In this document: in pieces, positions 28,423-38,078 of the stretch
Position numbering within the stretch: position 1 is the first letter of the stretch
Layout of the letters: each line of letters starts with the position of its first letter
DNA from: Shinella sp. CPCC 101442
Lineage (GTDB): Bacteria > Pseudomonadota > Alphaproteobacteria > Rhizobiales > Rhizobiaceae
Direction of reading: 5' to 3'
Assembly: GCF_024704725.1 (NCBI RefSeq)
Contig: NZ_JALIQS010000006.1
Location: 124,001 to 188,000, forward strand
Length of the DNA: 64,000 nt
Position numbers and translations under genes: made by a program
The notes under the pieces: model-generated
What the model was told of the DNA's origin: nothing
The model's database searches: none
Seen by the model: the letters and a program-made list of their open reading frames with translations, nothing else

Positions 28423-30975
28423 CTAGAGCTCGCGCAGGACCGGTGCTGCTTTCTGTCCCAGAATGCGCCATGTGCCGGCAAGGCCGATACCGACGGTCAT
28501 GACGAGCGCCGTCACGACGGTGACGACGGCGACATCGGGCAGGAAGCTCGACGGTAGCGTCATGATGCGGCTCACCACGAACCAGGCGGCCACACCGCCG
28601 GCAAGCAGTGCGAAGATCGCGGTCGCGAGGCCGAGCATGAGATACTCGTAGCTGAAGGCCCGGATCAGCGTCGCACGCGTCGCGCCCAGGGTTTTCAGCA
28701 CCACGGCATCGTGCACGCGCGCCCGGTTGCCGGCCGCAAGCGCTCCGGCCAGCACCAGGACGGAGGCGATGAGCGCCACCGCCGCCGCCGCGCGGATCGC
28801 GGTCGCCAGCTGTCCGACGAGTTCGTTGACCACGTCGAGCGCATCCTTGACGCGAACGGTGGTGATCGTCGGGAAGGCGTTGGTGACGGCCTTCAATGTC
28901 GCGGCCTCCTGCGCGGCACTTGCCTTGGGGTCGATCATCGTCGCCAGCCAGGCATGGGGCGCGCCCGCAAAGGTGTTCGGCGAGAAGACCATGACGAAGT
29001 TGATCGACAGCGATTCCCATTCGACGGTACGGAAGTTGGCGATGCGCGCGGTGATGTTGCGGCCGAGCACGTTGACCGTCACGGTATCGCCGATCTTGAG
29101 GCCGAGTTCCTTGCCCTCTTCGGCGGCAAACGAGACGAGCGGCTCGCCGGAATAATCCTCCGGCCACCATTCGCCCTCGGCGAGCGTCGAGTTCTCCGGC
29201 GCGCGCTTGGCATAGGTGATGCCGCGGTCGCCGCGCAGCACCCATTGTCCGCCCGGGGGCACCTTGACCTTGGCGACGTCGACGCCGTTCAGCTCCATGA
29301 CGCGGCCGCGCAGCATCGGTACTTCGATGATCTTGCCGTCGGGCATGTTCGCCTTCAGCACGTCGCGGAACCCGTCCAGTTCGCTGCCCTGGATGTCGAT
29401 GAAGAAGAAGTTGGGCGCGCGCTCCGGCAGGTTGCCGGTGAGTTCGCGGCGCAGGTTCCCGTCGATCAGCGTCAGCGTGACCAGCAATGCCAGGCCGAGG
29501 CCGAGCGACAGTACGACGGAGGCGGTCAGCGCGCCCGGCCGGTGGATATTGCCGATGGCGAGCCTGAGCGCCGGCGAGTTGACGCGCGGGCTGCGTCTGG
29601 CGAGCGCCGTGATCAGCATGGCGACGACGCGCAGCACGATGAAGGCGAAGGCTATGGCGCCGAGGAAGATCGACGCGATGTAGCGGTCATAGGCCGTGAA
29701 GATCGCAAGGCCGGCGAGCGCGGCAAGGAAGACGGCCGCGCCCAGAAGATAGGGCCAGCTCGGCAGGCGGCCTTTCTGGAAACCCTGTTCGCGGAAGAGT
29801 GCCGTTGCCGGCACCTCGCGGGCGTGGCCGAGCGGCAGGATGGCGAAGGCAAGCGCCGTCAGCAGGCCGAAGACGGCGGCGAGCAGCAGTGCCGAGGGGT
29901 AGAGTGCCGTTTCCGCCGGCACCGGCAGCACGCCATCGAGGAAACGCATCGCCACCATGGGCATCAGCGCCCCGGCGACGAGGCCGATCACGATGCCAAC
30001 GGCGGCAATCAGCGAAATCTGGATGAGATAGATCAGCGCCACGAGCGAGGCGGGTGCGCCGAGGCACTTGAAGGTCGCGATGACGGAGCGTTTCGAATCG
30101 AGATAGGCCCGCACGGCATTCGCAACGCCGACACCGCCGACGATCAACGCCGTCAGGCCGACGAGCGTCAGGAACTGCGAGAAGCGGGTGATGTTGGCCG
30201 TCAGCGACGGAGCGGCGCTGTTGGAGGTGCGGATCGCCCAACCGGCCTTGGGAAAGGCCTTGTTGGCGTCCGCCCGAACCTTGGCGAGCGACACATCGCG
30301 ATCGGCGAGGCGAACGCGGTAGGCGTTTTCGACAAGGCTGCCGGTCTGCACGAGGCCGCTCGCCGTGAGCGCTTCCTCCGAGACCATGAGGCGTGGCGCA
30401 AAGCCGAACCCTTCCGAGACGGCGTCCGGTTCGCGCGTGAGCGTCGCCGTCACCTTCAGCTTCGCGGTGCCGAGCAGCACCTCGTCGCCGACGGCGATGC
30501 CGAGCCGGTCGAGCAGCAGGGGAGCGACGACCGCGCCATAGGCCTCACCCTGCCTGGCGAAGAGATCGGCGGCCGGTCGCTGCGGCTCCGTCTCCAGCGT
30601 GCCGTAAAGCGGATAAGCGCCATCGACACCCTTGGCCTCGACCAGCGTCTGGTCGGATCCGTCTGGCAGGCGCGCCATGGAGCGCAGGCCCGAGGACAGC
30701 GAGACGTCGCCAAGCGACTGGAAGTGTTTCAGCTCGTCGGGTGTCGCGAAACGGTTGTTGAACTCGAAGCGCACATCTGCGGCCAGCAGCGACTGGCCCT
30801 GCGAGGCGATCGCCTGCGTGATGGCGCTCGATACCGAATTGACGCCGGCGATCGCCGCCGTGCCGAGCGCGATACAGGCGAGGAAAATGTAAAAACCTTT
30901 CAGCCCGCCGCGCATTTCGCGCAGCGCCAGGCGGAAGGCCAGCGGAAACTGCCGGAGGATCGTGCCGATCCTCAT
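28423..30975 (-). CDS. FtsX-family ABC permease, YbbP type
   Basis: An 850-residue permease with an N-terminal helix (about 25-45), a large periplasmic MacB-like domain, a central block of helices (about 260-470) and a C-terminal FtsX block of three helices (about 725-835). The two FtsX domains make it a whole two-half permease, as in E. coli YbbP. It overlaps its ATPase by 4 nt. The pair is divergent from a TesA-type esterase, the same arrangement as ybbA-ybbP/tesA in E. coli, which suggests export or membrane extraction of a hydrophobic compound handled by the esterase. No substrate is proven for the family. Confidence 0.9.
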   Translation of the reverse strand: MRIGTILRQFPLAFRLALREMRGGLKGFYIFLACIALGTAAIAGVNSVSSAITQAIASQGQSLLAADVRFEFNNRFATPDELKHFQSLGDVSLSSGLRSMARLPDGSDQTLVEAKGVDGAYPLYGTLETEPQRPAADLFARQGEAYGAVVAPLLLDRLGIAVGDEVLLGTAKLKVTATLTREPDAVSEGFGFAPRLMVSEEALTASGLVQTGSLVENAYRVRLADRDVSLAKVRADANKAFPKAGWAIRTSNSAAPSLTANITRFSQFLTLVGLTALIVGGVGVANAVRAYLDSKRSVIATFKCLGAPASLVALIYLIQISLIAAVGIVIGLVAGALMPMVAMRFLDGVLPVPAETALYPSALLLAAVFGLLTALAFAILPLGHAREVPATALFREQGFQKGRLPSWPYLLGAAVFLAALAGLAIFTAYDRYIASIFLGAIAFAFIVLRVVAMLITALARRSPRVNSPALRLAIGNIHRPGALTASVVLSLGLGLALLVTLTLIDGNLRRELTGNLPERAPNFFFIDIQGSELDGFRDVLKANMPDGKIIEVPMLRGRVMELNGVDVAKVKVPPGGQWVLRGDRGITYAKRAPENSTLAEGEWWPEDYSGEPLVSFAAEEGKELGLKIGDTVTVNVLGRNITARIANFRTVEWESLSINFVMVFSPNTFAGAPHAWLATMIDPKASAAQEAATLKAVTNAFPTITTVRVKDALDVVNELVGQLATAIRAAAAVALIASVLVLAGALAAGNRARVHDAVVLKTLGATRATLIRAFSYEYLMLGLATAIFALLAGGVAAWFVVSRIMTLPSSFLPDVAVVTVVTALVMTVGIGLAGTWRILGQKAAPVLREL

Positions 30976-31685
30976 GCCGGCACCGCCTGGACAGCGGCCC
31001 GCACGGGGGTTGCGCCCGAAACGATTTCGCCGGAGCGCATGGCGATCTGCCGGCCGCAGCGGGCGGCAAGCGACGGATCATGCGTCACCAGCAGCAGCGT
31101 CGTGCCACGCTCGGCCTGCTTGGAAAACAGGAGGTCGGCGATCTGCCGTCCGGTCTCGGTATCGAGATTGCCGGTCGGCTCGTCCGCGATCAGCAGTTTC
31201 GGCGATGGCGCGAGCGCCCGGGCGATGGCGACGCGCTGTTGCTCGCCGCCCGAAAGCTGGCCCGGATAGTGCGACAGCCGTTCGCCGAGGCCGACGGCCG
31301 TCAGTTCGCGCCGCGCGATCTCGAAGGCATCGCGAATGTTGGCAAGCTCCAGCGGCACCGCGACGTTTTCCAGTGCGGTCATGTTGGGAATGAGGTGGAA
31401 GGACTGGAAGACGATGCCGATATTGCGGCCGCGAAAGTCCGCCACCTGGTCCTCGGTCATGCGGTGCAGGCCCGCACCGTCGATATGGATTTCGCCGCCG
31501 TCCAGCCGCTCGAGGCCGGCCAGCACCATCAGGAGCGTCGACTTGCCGGACCCCGAGGGCCCGACGATGCCGACCGATTCGCCCGCATCGATCGACAGGT
31601 CGATCCCCTTCAGCACATGCACGGAGGCGGCGGCCTGTCCGAGGGTGAGATCGGCTTTTTTCAGATCGATGATGGTTTTGGCCAA
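30972..31685 (-). CDS. ABC transporter ATP-binding protein, YbbA/LolD type
   Basis: A 237-residue ATPase of the MacB/LolD class. Walker A is GPSGSGKST near residue 43, the Q-loop is FQSFHLIPNMTALENV, the signature LSGGEQQRVAIARAL and Walker B LLIADEPTGNLD, with a switch His in LVTHDPSLAARC. It is the ATPase partner of the overlapping permease. In E. coli the equivalent ybbA is divergent from tesA, as here. Family members drive MacB-like mechanotransmission rather than classic transport. Confidence 0.93.
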   Translation of the reverse strand: MAKTIIDLKKADLTLGQAAASVHVLKGIDLSIDAGESVGIVGPSGSGKSTLLMVLAGLERLDGGEIHIDGAGLHRMTEDQVADFRGRNIGIVFQSFHLIPNMTALENVAVPLELANIRDAFEIARRELTAVGLGERLSHYPGQLSGGEQQRVAIARALAPSPKLLIADEPTGNLDTETGRQIADLLFSKQAERGTTLLLVTHDPSLAARCGRQIAMRSGEIVSGATPVRAAVQAVPA

Positions 31686-31744
31686 GGAATTCTGCCCTAT
31701 ATGTCTTGGAAGTACTGGAATGTCAGCAATCTAGGGATAGCTCC

Positions 31745-32389
31745 ATGTCGTTTAAAGCGGCGCTCGGATTTTTCACATCACTCGCGATCACAGCTTTGTT
31801 ATCCGCGGGCATCGCGCGTGCGGAGCCGGTCAAGCTCGTCGGCTTCGGCGACAGCCTGATGGCCGGCTACCAGCTGCCCGCCTCGGACGCCTTTCCGGTG
31901 AAGCTGGAAGCGGCGCTCAAGGCCAGGGGCCACGACGTGGAGATCGCCAATGCCGGGGTCTCCGGCGATACGAGTTCGGGCGGCCTTGCCCGGCTCGACT
32001 GGTCCATCCCGGACGGCACGAAAGGCGTGATCCTCGAACTCGGCGCCAATGATGCGCTGCGCGGCATTGCGCCGGAGGAGACGGAAAAGAACCTCGACGC
32101 CATGCTCACCCGCCTTGGGGAGCGTGGCATTTCCGTGCTGCTTGCCGGCATGCTCGCTCCGCCCAATATGGGGGCGGACTATGAGAAGCGCTTCAACGGC
32201 ATCTACCGGCGCCTTGCCGAAAAGCACGGCGTTGCGCTCTATCCGTTCTTTCTCGACGGCGTGACGACCAAGCCCGAGCTGCAGCTCGACGACGGCATGC
32301 ATCCCAATCCGGCGGGCGTCGACGTGATGGTCGAGATGATCCTGCCCACGGCGGAGAGTTTTTTCAAATCCATCGCGGCTGGGGAGTAG
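31745..32389 (+). CDS. SGNH arylesterase / lysophospholipase L1 (TesA-like)
   Basis: The 214-residue protein has an N-terminal signal peptide (FKAALGFFTSLAITALLSAG, cleavage near ARA-EP), so it should be periplasmic. The SGNH blocks are complete: GFGDSLMAGY with the nucleophile Ser, NAGVSGDTSSGG, ELGANDALRG and DGMHPNPAG with the catalytic Asp and His. Members hydrolyse short acyl esters, thioesters and lysophospholipids. It is divergent from the ybbA/ybbP-like pair with 59 nt between starts. ATG 31745 is chosen because the signal peptide begins there. Confidence 0.92.
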   Translation: MSFKAALGFFTSLAITALLSAGIARAEPVKLVGFGDSLMAGYQLPASDAFPVKLEAALKARGHDVEIANAGVSGDTSSGGLARLDWSIPDGTKGVILELGANDALRGIAPEETEKNLDAMLTRLGERGISVLLAGMLAPPNMGADYEKRFNGIYRRLAEKHGVALYPFFLDGVTTKPELQLDDGMHPNPAGVDVMVEMILPTAESFFKSIAAGE

Positions 32390-32471
32390 TTTTCGCGGGT
32401 GCGAAATAAGGGTTGCGAAAAAATGCATCGCGTGATTCGCTGACAATACTTTCCAGTAGGGAGAAGTCGCT

Positions 32472-33053
32472 ATGCCGAGACTTTTCGTTGCCCTCGAAGT
32501 GCCGCGCAACGCGGCCATGAGCCTCTCCCTGTTGAGAGGCGGTCTTCCCGGAGCCCGCTGGATCGATGTCGAGAATTTTCACATCACACTCCGCTTCATC
32601 GGCGATATCGATGGCCGCACCGCCGACGAGGTGGTCGACAGGCTCGACCGCATCGAGCGCCCCGAATTTCAGCTCGCGCTTTCGGGCATGGGCTCCTTCG
32701 GCTCGAAGAAACCCCATTCCATTTTCGCCGGGGTGACGCAGGCGCCGGAAATGCATGCCCTGCAGGCGGAAGTCGAGCGCATCTGCCAACGCCTCGGCCT
32801 GCCCGCCGACCCGCGCAAGTTCACGCCGCATGTCACGCTGGCCCGCCTGCGCAACGTGCGCCCCGAGGACGTCGCTCACTATCTTTCGGGCCGCGGAAAT
32901 TTCCACACCGCTCCCTTCACCGTGAACCGGTTCGTGCTGATGTCCTCGAAGGAATCCGTCGGCGGCGGGCCGTACCTGACGGAAGAGGTGTTTCCGCTGT
33001 CGGAGACGGGCAGCAGCTGGGAGGGGGCGGATCTGCACGACCATCCGGTTTGA
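32472..33053 (+). CDS. thpR: RNA 2',3'-cyclic phosphodiesterase ThpR
   Basis: A 193-residue 2H phosphoesterase that opens 2',3'-cyclic phosphate RNA ends (earlier called 2'-5' RNA ligase). It starts MPRLFVALEVP. The two catalytic H-x-T/S motifs are FHITLRFIG around residue 38 and HVTLARLRN around 120, with the family spacing. GGGAGAAG lies about 7 nt upstream. It stands alone between the esterase and a DUF805 gene. Confidence 0.92.
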   Translation: MPRLFVALEVPRNAAMSLSLLRGGLPGARWIDVENFHITLRFIGDIDGRTADEVVDRLDRIERPEFQLALSGMGSFGSKKPHSIFAGVTQAPEMHALQAEVERICQRLGLPADPRKFTPHVTLARLRNVRPEDVAHYLSGRGNFHTAPFTVNRFVLMSSKESVGGGPYLTEEVFPLSETGSSWEGADLHDHPV

Positions 33054-33194
33054 TCACCGGGCCTTCGCAAACAGGCCCTTGTGATCGTCCGGAACGAAAG
33101 GCCGATTTCCTCAACTTGTAAGTGCTGCGTTAAAGCGAACGATACCCGATCCGTGTAGAACAGCGCCCATGGCCTATCCATGGGAGACGTGTCT

Positions 33195-34190
33195 GTGAGA
33201 CTCAGCCGCTTTGGTCAGCTGTTTTTTGACGCAACGGGCAGCATTCCGCGAAAAACCTGGTGGCTTGGTGTCGGGTGCATCATTTTTGTCTTGCTGCTGC
33301 TGTCGATCGTACCGGCGGTCGTCGCCTTCAAAACCTTGTCGGATCCTGACGGCGGGAAGATGGTGGCCTTTCATCGCTTCTACGGCTGGTGGACATTGCT
33401 GTCCTTCCTTCTCGTCGCCTATCCGCTCTACGCCATTTCCATCAAGCGCCGCCGCGACCGCGGCAACAGTGGATGGGACGTGAAACTCTGCCTTTTGCTT
33501 AATCTCCTGCTGCTCCTTGGCCAGGCTGGGGGGAAGCAATGGGTGATGAACTATGGTGGTGTCGGTTTTTCGATGCGGGAGGCTCCCGGCATCCCCGGCC
33601 TGATCCTTCCATTGCCCGACCCGGTCTTTCTCTATTTCAGCCATGTTGTCAGCGTGGTCACGCTGGCGATGGTCGTCCCCCTTGGCCTGCTCAAGGGCTC
33701 CGGCATCCTCTCCGGCAGACCGGCCGAATCGTTTCCGCGGCCTCGGGCCGTTGTCAGCAGGCGGACGTCGCGGACCGGGTATTATGGGCTGGCTGCCCTC
33801 TCTCTGGTCGCCGTCGCCGTGGTAGCCGGCGTTCTCTCGCTGCGGGCGGAAGCGAACGATATCGCGATCGGCGAACCGCTTCCCGGCCACATCGCGGCTG
33901 TCATGTCGACGCAGATGTCCGGCCGGAAAAGCGATCTCGGGACTTTGACGGTGCTTCCGACTGCGACCATCCGAAACCGGCGTGGCCAGCATTGCCGCTC
34001 GTTTTCCCTCAGCGGCGCGGCGACAACGCTCGGTGTAGCCTGCAAGCGAAACGGCAAATGGATCGCGACCTTTGCGGTAAGCGCCCAATCGAAAAGGGAA
34101 ATGGAAGAAAGCCAGGCGGCCCATCTCAAGGCCATTGGAGCGAGCATTCCCTTCTCGGAAGAGGGGGAGCGTCTGGTGTTCCGGCTCTAG
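33195..34190 (+). CDS. DUF805 membrane protein with an extra C-terminal domain
   Basis: The first half is a DUF805 membrane domain: SIPRKTWWLGVG, a first helix, YPLYAISIKRRRDRGNSGWD (the family Arg/Asp motif), and further helices to about residue 170. After a basic loop and one more helix (about 197-215) the last 110 residues form a separate domain with QHCRSFSLSG and VACKRNGKWIATF, holding two Cys that might pair outside the membrane. That resembles C-terminal modules of anti-sigma-like and surface proteins, but I cannot name it. GTG 33195 has GGAG 8 nt upstream; ATG 33180 is the alternative. Function is unknown; the fusion is the odd feature. Confidence 0.75.
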   Translation: MRLSRFGQLFFDATGSIPRKTWWLGVGCIIFVLLLLSIVPAVVAFKTLSDPDGGKMVAFHRFYGWWTLLSFLLVAYPLYAISIKRRRDRGNSGWDVKLCLLLNLLLLLGQAGGKQWVMNYGGVGFSMREAPGIPGLILPLPDPVFLYFSHVVSVVTLAMVVPLGLLKGSGILSGRPAESFPRPRAVVSRRTSRTGYYGLAALSLVAVAVVAGVLSLRAEANDIAIGEPLPGHIAAVMSTQMSGRKSDLGTLTVLPTATIRNRRGQHCRSFSLSGAATTLGVACKRNGKWIATFAVSAQSKREMEESQAAHLKAIGASIPFSEEGERLVFRL

Positions 34191-34439
34191 CGCTTACTCT
34201 TTGATGCGATTCAGCATTTTGTGGTGGCGAGGCGAATTTCATCAATCCCTTGTGGCGAACAAACCCTGAATCCGCGGGAGTCAGCGATTCGTCGCCGTTT
34301 CGTTCACAAACTGTTCCATGAGCCGGCAAACGATCCTGAAAATGGTCGGATTTCGCCGTGCCCCTTGCCATCGGCCGCCCCGATGGGCATCTGTGAGCCG
34401 AAGTAGAAACAGCCGGGGCGTGACTTGTCGCAAGCACCC

Positions 34440-37400
34440 ATGATCTTGAGCGGCCGCGGGGTCACCGCGGTGCTCGGCCCGACCAATACGGGCAAGACCC
34501 ACTACGCAATCGAGCGCATGGTGGCACATGAGACGGGCGTTATCGGCCTGCCTCTGCGCCTTCTTGCGCGCGAGGTCTACACGCGTGTCGTGGAGAAGGT
34601 CGGGCAGCACAATGTGGCGCTCGTCACCGGCGAAGAGAAGATCACGCCGCATATGGCGCGGTTTTCGGTCTGCACGGTGGAGGCCATGCCGCGCGAGACG
34701 CGCGCCTCCTTTGTGGCCATCGACGAGGTGCAGCTTGCCGGCGATCTGGAGCGCGGCCATATCTTCACGGACCGGGTGCTGCATCTGAGGGGGCGCGACG
34801 AGACGTTGCTGCTCGGTGCCGCCACCATGAAGCCTATCCTCGAGCAGATGCTGCCGGGCATCCACGTCATCGAGCGCCCGCGTCTCTCCCAGCTCTTCTA
34901 TGCCGGCTCGAAAAAAATCACCCGCCTGCCGCAGCGCACGGCCATCGTCGCGTTTTCCGCCGACGAGGTCTATGCGATCGCCGAACTGATCCGCCGCCAG
35001 CGCGGCGGCGCGGCGGTGGTGCTCGGCGCGCTCAGCCCGCGCACCCGCAACGCGCAGGTCGCGCTCTACCAGGAGGGCGACGTCGAGTATCTCGTCGCAA
35101 CCGATGCGATCGGCATGGGCCTCAATCTCGACGTCGACCACGTCGCCTTCGCGCAGGACCGAAAATTCGACGGCTACCAGTTCCGCAATCTGAACCCCGC
35201 CGAACTCGCGCAGATCGCCGGCCGCGCCGGCCGGCATCTGCGCGACGGCACCTTCGGCATCACGAGCCGCGTCGATCCCTTCGACGACGAACTGGTCAAG
35301 CGCATCGAGACGCACCAGTTCGATCCGGTCAAAGTGCTGCAATGGCGCACGACGCGCTTCGACTATTCGTCGCTCGTGACGCTCCGCAAATCGCTCGACG
35401 CCGCACCGCCGATCGCCGGTCTGACGCGGGCGCTGCCGGCCGTCGACCAGCAGGCGCTCGAACATCTCTCGCGCTATCCTGATGTCCGCGACCTCGCGAC
35501 GACGCCGGAACGCGTGCAGAAACTGTGGGAGGCCTGCGCGCTTCCCGATTACCGCCGCATCACCCCCGCCCAGCACGCCGACCTGATTTCGACGCTCTAT
35601 GCGGACCTCGTAAAGCGCGGTACGGTTAACGAAGATTTCATGGCGGATCAGGTCCGACGGGCTGATAGAACCGACGGTGAAATCGACACGCTTTCGGCGC
35701 GAATCGCGCAGATAAGGACGTGGACCTATGTGTCGAATCGGCCCGGATGGCTTGCCGATCCGACACACTGGCAGGAAAAGACGCGGGAAATCGAAGACCG
35801 ATTGTCCGATGCGCTACATGAACGGTTGACGAAACGCTTTGTTGATCGCAGGACATCTGTGCTCATGAAGCGCCTGAGAGAGAATGCGATGTTGGAAGCT
35901 GAAATCAGTGTGAATGGCGATGTCTTCGTAGAGGGACATCATGTCGGGCAGTTGGCCGGTTTCCGGTTCACGCTCGTCTCCGGAACGGAAGGCCCCGATG
36001 CGAAGGCCGTGCAGGCTGCCGCGCAGAAGGCGCTTGCGCTGGAGTTCGAGGCCCGTGCTGCGCGCCTGCATGCGGCCGGCAATGCCGACCTCGCGCTCGG
36101 CTCCGACGGCACCGTGCGCTGGCTCGGCGATCCCGTCGCGCGTCTTGCACCCTCCGACCATATCATGCGTCCGCGCGTCATCCTGCTCTCCGACGAGCAG
36201 TTGACCGGCAACGCGCGTGACCACGTCGCCGCCCGCATCGAACGCTTCGTGAACCATCATATCGCGACCGTGCTGAAGCCGCTCGACGATCTCTCCCGCG
36301 CGGAAGATCTGCAGGGCCTTGCCAAGGGTCTTGCCTTCCAGCTCGTCGAAAGCCTCGGCGTGTTGTTCCGCCGCGATGTCGCCGACGACGTGAAGACGCT
36401 CGACCAGGACGCCCGCGCGTCCATGCGCAAGCACGGCATCCGCTTCGGCGCCTACCATATTTTCATGCCGGCGCTGCTGAAGCCGGCGCCCGCCGAACTC
36501 ATCACCCTGCTGTGGGCGCTGAAGAACGACGGCCTCGACAAGCCGGGTTACGGCGACCTCATTCCGGTGCTGGCTGCCGGCCGTACCTCTGTCGTCACCG
36601 ATCCGACCTATGAGCGCGCCTTCTACAAGCTCGCCGGCTTCCGCTTCCTCGGCAAGCGCGCCGTGCGCATCGATATCCTCGAACGCCTCGCGGACCTTAT
36701 CCGCCCGCTGTTGCAGTGGAAGCCGGGCACGACGCGTCCGGATGGCGCCTATGACGGCCGCCGCTTCATGGCGACGACGGCCATGCTGTCCATTCTCGGT
36801 GCCACGCCCGACGACATGGAAGAGATCCTCAAGGGTCTCGGCTATCGCGCCGACAGCGTGAAGCCGGAAGAAGCTGCCGCCTTCCTTTCAGCGCAGGCTC
36901 CTGCTGCTGCTGCCGCCACCGAAACCCCGGCGGATGCAGCAACGGAAACCTCCGACGAGCACGACGCAGACGCGTCCGACGAAAGCGAAACGCCGGTCGC
37001 GCCGACCGAAGCGCCGGTTGCCGAGACCGTGGAGGCTCCGGCAACGGCCGAAGCCGCTCCCGTCGAAGGCGAAGCTGTCGAAGCCAAGCCCGTCCTGCTC
37101 TGGCGTCCGGGCTCGCGCCACGACAACCAGCGCCAGGGCGGTCATCGCCAGGGTGGCGAGCGCCACCAGGGTGATCGCAATGGCGACCGTCAGGACCGGG
37201 GCGAACGCCGCGGCGGCGACCGCAATCGCGGCCAGCAGGCTGGTGAACGCGGGGCCGGTGAACGGGGTGAACGCCGTGATGGCGGCCGTGGTGGTCGTCC
37301 GGATCAGGGCAAGGGTGGCCGCGACGGAAAGCCGCAGGGCGGCAACCGTCCGGACCGGGGCGAGCGCAACGAGCGTTCGGGCAAGCCGCAGCAGGCGAAA

Positions 37401-37493
37401 TTCGAGGCCCGGCCGCCCCGTAAGGAAAAGCCGATCGATCCGGATTCACCCTTCGCAAAGCTTGCGGCGCTCAAGGAGCAGCTGAAGAAGTAA
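34440..37493 (+). CDS. SUV3-like DExH RNA helicase with RGG-like C-terminal tail
   Basis: A 1017-residue superfamily 2 helicase of the mitochondrial SUV3 group. Walker A is GPTNTGKT (13-20) and motif II is DEVQ (95-98), as in SUV3 rather than DEAD. Further motifs are LLGAATM, LGALSPRTRNAQV, ATDAIGMGLNLD and QIAGRAGRH. After the motor come helical domains (about 400-840), an Ala/Glu/Pro linker (about 840-905) and a tail rich in Arg, Gly, Asp and Gln with RGG-like units (about 910-990), likely RNA-binding and disordered. ATG 34440 is preferred; TTG 34425 is possible. The stop is 3 nt before the S4-domain gene, so the two are coupled, probably in RNA decay or ribosome-related work. Confidence 0.88.
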   Translation: MILSGRGVTAVLGPTNTGKTHYAIERMVAHETGVIGLPLRLLAREVYTRVVEKVGQHNVALVTGEEKITPHMARFSVCTVEAMPRETRASFVAIDEVQLAGDLERGHIFTDRVLHLRGRDETLLLGAATMKPILEQMLPGIHVIERPRLSQLFYAGSKKITRLPQRTAIVAFSADEVYAIAELIRRQRGGAAVVLGALSPRTRNAQVALYQEGDVEYLVATDAIGMGLNLDVDHVAFAQDRKFDGYQFRNLNPAELAQIAGRAGRHLRDGTFGITSRVDPFDDELVKRIETHQFDPVKVLQWRTTRFDYSSLVTLRKSLDAAPPIAGLTRALPAVDQQALEHLSRYPDVRDLATTPERVQKLWEACALPDYRRITPAQHADLISTLYADLVKRGTVNEDFMADQVRRADRTDGEIDTLSARIAQIRTWTYVSNRPGWLADPTHWQEKTREIEDRLSDALHERLTKRFVDRRTSVLMKRLRENAMLEAEISVNGDVFVEGHHVGQLAGFRFTLVSGTEGPDAKAVQAAAQKALALEFEARAARLHAAGNADLALGSDGTVRWLGDPVARLAPSDHIMRPRVILLSDEQLTGNARDHVAARIERFVNHHIATVLKPLDDLSRAEDLQGLAKGLAFQLVESLGVLFRRDVADDVKTLDQDARASMRKHGIRFGAYHIFMPALLKPAPAELITLLWALKNDGLDKPGYGDLIPVLAAGRTSVVTDPTYERAFYKLAGFRFLGKRAVRIDILERLADLIRPLLQWKPGTTRPDGAYDGRRFMATTAMLSILGATPDDMEEILKGLGYRADSVKPEEAAAFLSAQAPAAAAATETPADAATETSDEHDADASDESETPVAPTEAPVAETVEAPATAEAAPVEGEAVEAKPVLLWRPGSRHDNQRQGGHRQGGERHQGDRNGDRQDRGERRGGDRNRGQQAGERGAGERGERRDGGRGGRPDQGKGGRDGKPQGGNRPDRGERNERSGKPQQAKFEARPPRKEKPIDPDSPFAKLAALKEQLKK

Positions 37494-37496
37494 GGC

Positions 37497-37907
37497 ATGG
37501 CGCGACACGAAGAACAGCCCGCAGCGCGACAGCGCATCGACAAGTGGCTGTTCTTCGCGCGCCTGCGCAAATCCCGTTCGCTTGCGGCAAAAGCGGTCGA
37601 AACGGGTGATGTCGGCATCAATGGCGTCAAGATCCGCCAGCCCTCGCATATGGTGCGGCCAGGCGATGTGATCGTACTTTCGCTCGACCGTAACGACATG
37701 GTGGTGAAGGTGCTGCATCCGGGCGAGCGCCGTGGGCCCTATGAGGAAGCTCGCCTGCTTTACCAAGACATGACGCCCCCTCCGCCGCCGCCCGAAGAGC
37801 GCAATCTTTTTGCGCAGGCGACGCGCGAGCGCGGTTCGGGACGCCCGACGAAGCGCGAGCGCCGCGAGACCGACCGGCTGCATGGCGGGCCGGGCGACGA
37901 GGATTAG
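37497..37907 (+). CDS. S4-domain RNA-binding protein (HslR/Hsp15-like)
   Basis: A 136-residue protein whose first 65 residues form an S4 RNA-binding domain: RIDKWLFFARLRKSRSLAAKAVETGDVGING is the typical alpha-L RNA fold, followed by a short strand pair (VRPGDVIVLSL). The C-terminal half is Pro/Arg-rich and basic. HslR binds stalled 50S subunits carrying a peptidyl-tRNA. Placement 3 nt after the SUV3-like helicase suggests they act on the same RNA or ribosome substrate. The molecular function here is inferred from the family. Confidence 0.88.
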   Translation: MARHEEQPAARQRIDKWLFFARLRKSRSLAAKAVETGDVGINGVKIRQPSHMVRPGDVIVLSLDRNDMVVKVLHPGERRGPYEEARLLYQDMTPPPPPPEERNLFAQATRERGSGRPTKRERRETDRLHGGPGDED

Positions 37908-38078
37908 AATTCTATACCTCGGAAGGGCCTGCGGGCGCATGTATTGCGCTTGCAAAGCGCCGGCAAAGCCTTTACCTCCACCACCGGACAGCCTTGCGCG
38001 GGTAGGGCTTTTCGCCCCGGCCAACCGTCCAGGTGACAGTGAGCCACCGCCCGCTTCGTGACGTTTCTGGAGTTCATC

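Noticed and set aside
28711-31269. An 852-codon plus-strand open frame antisense to the YbbA/YbbP-type genes.
   Set aside because: Its product is dominated by Arg, Asp, Gly, His and Gln with no domain, as expected for a shadow frame of GC-rich coding DNA; the minus-strand genes are certain.
31682-31709. An inverted pair CCAAG/CTTGG between the ABC ATPase and esterase genes.
   Set aside because: Five-base arms 18 nt apart are easily expected by chance.
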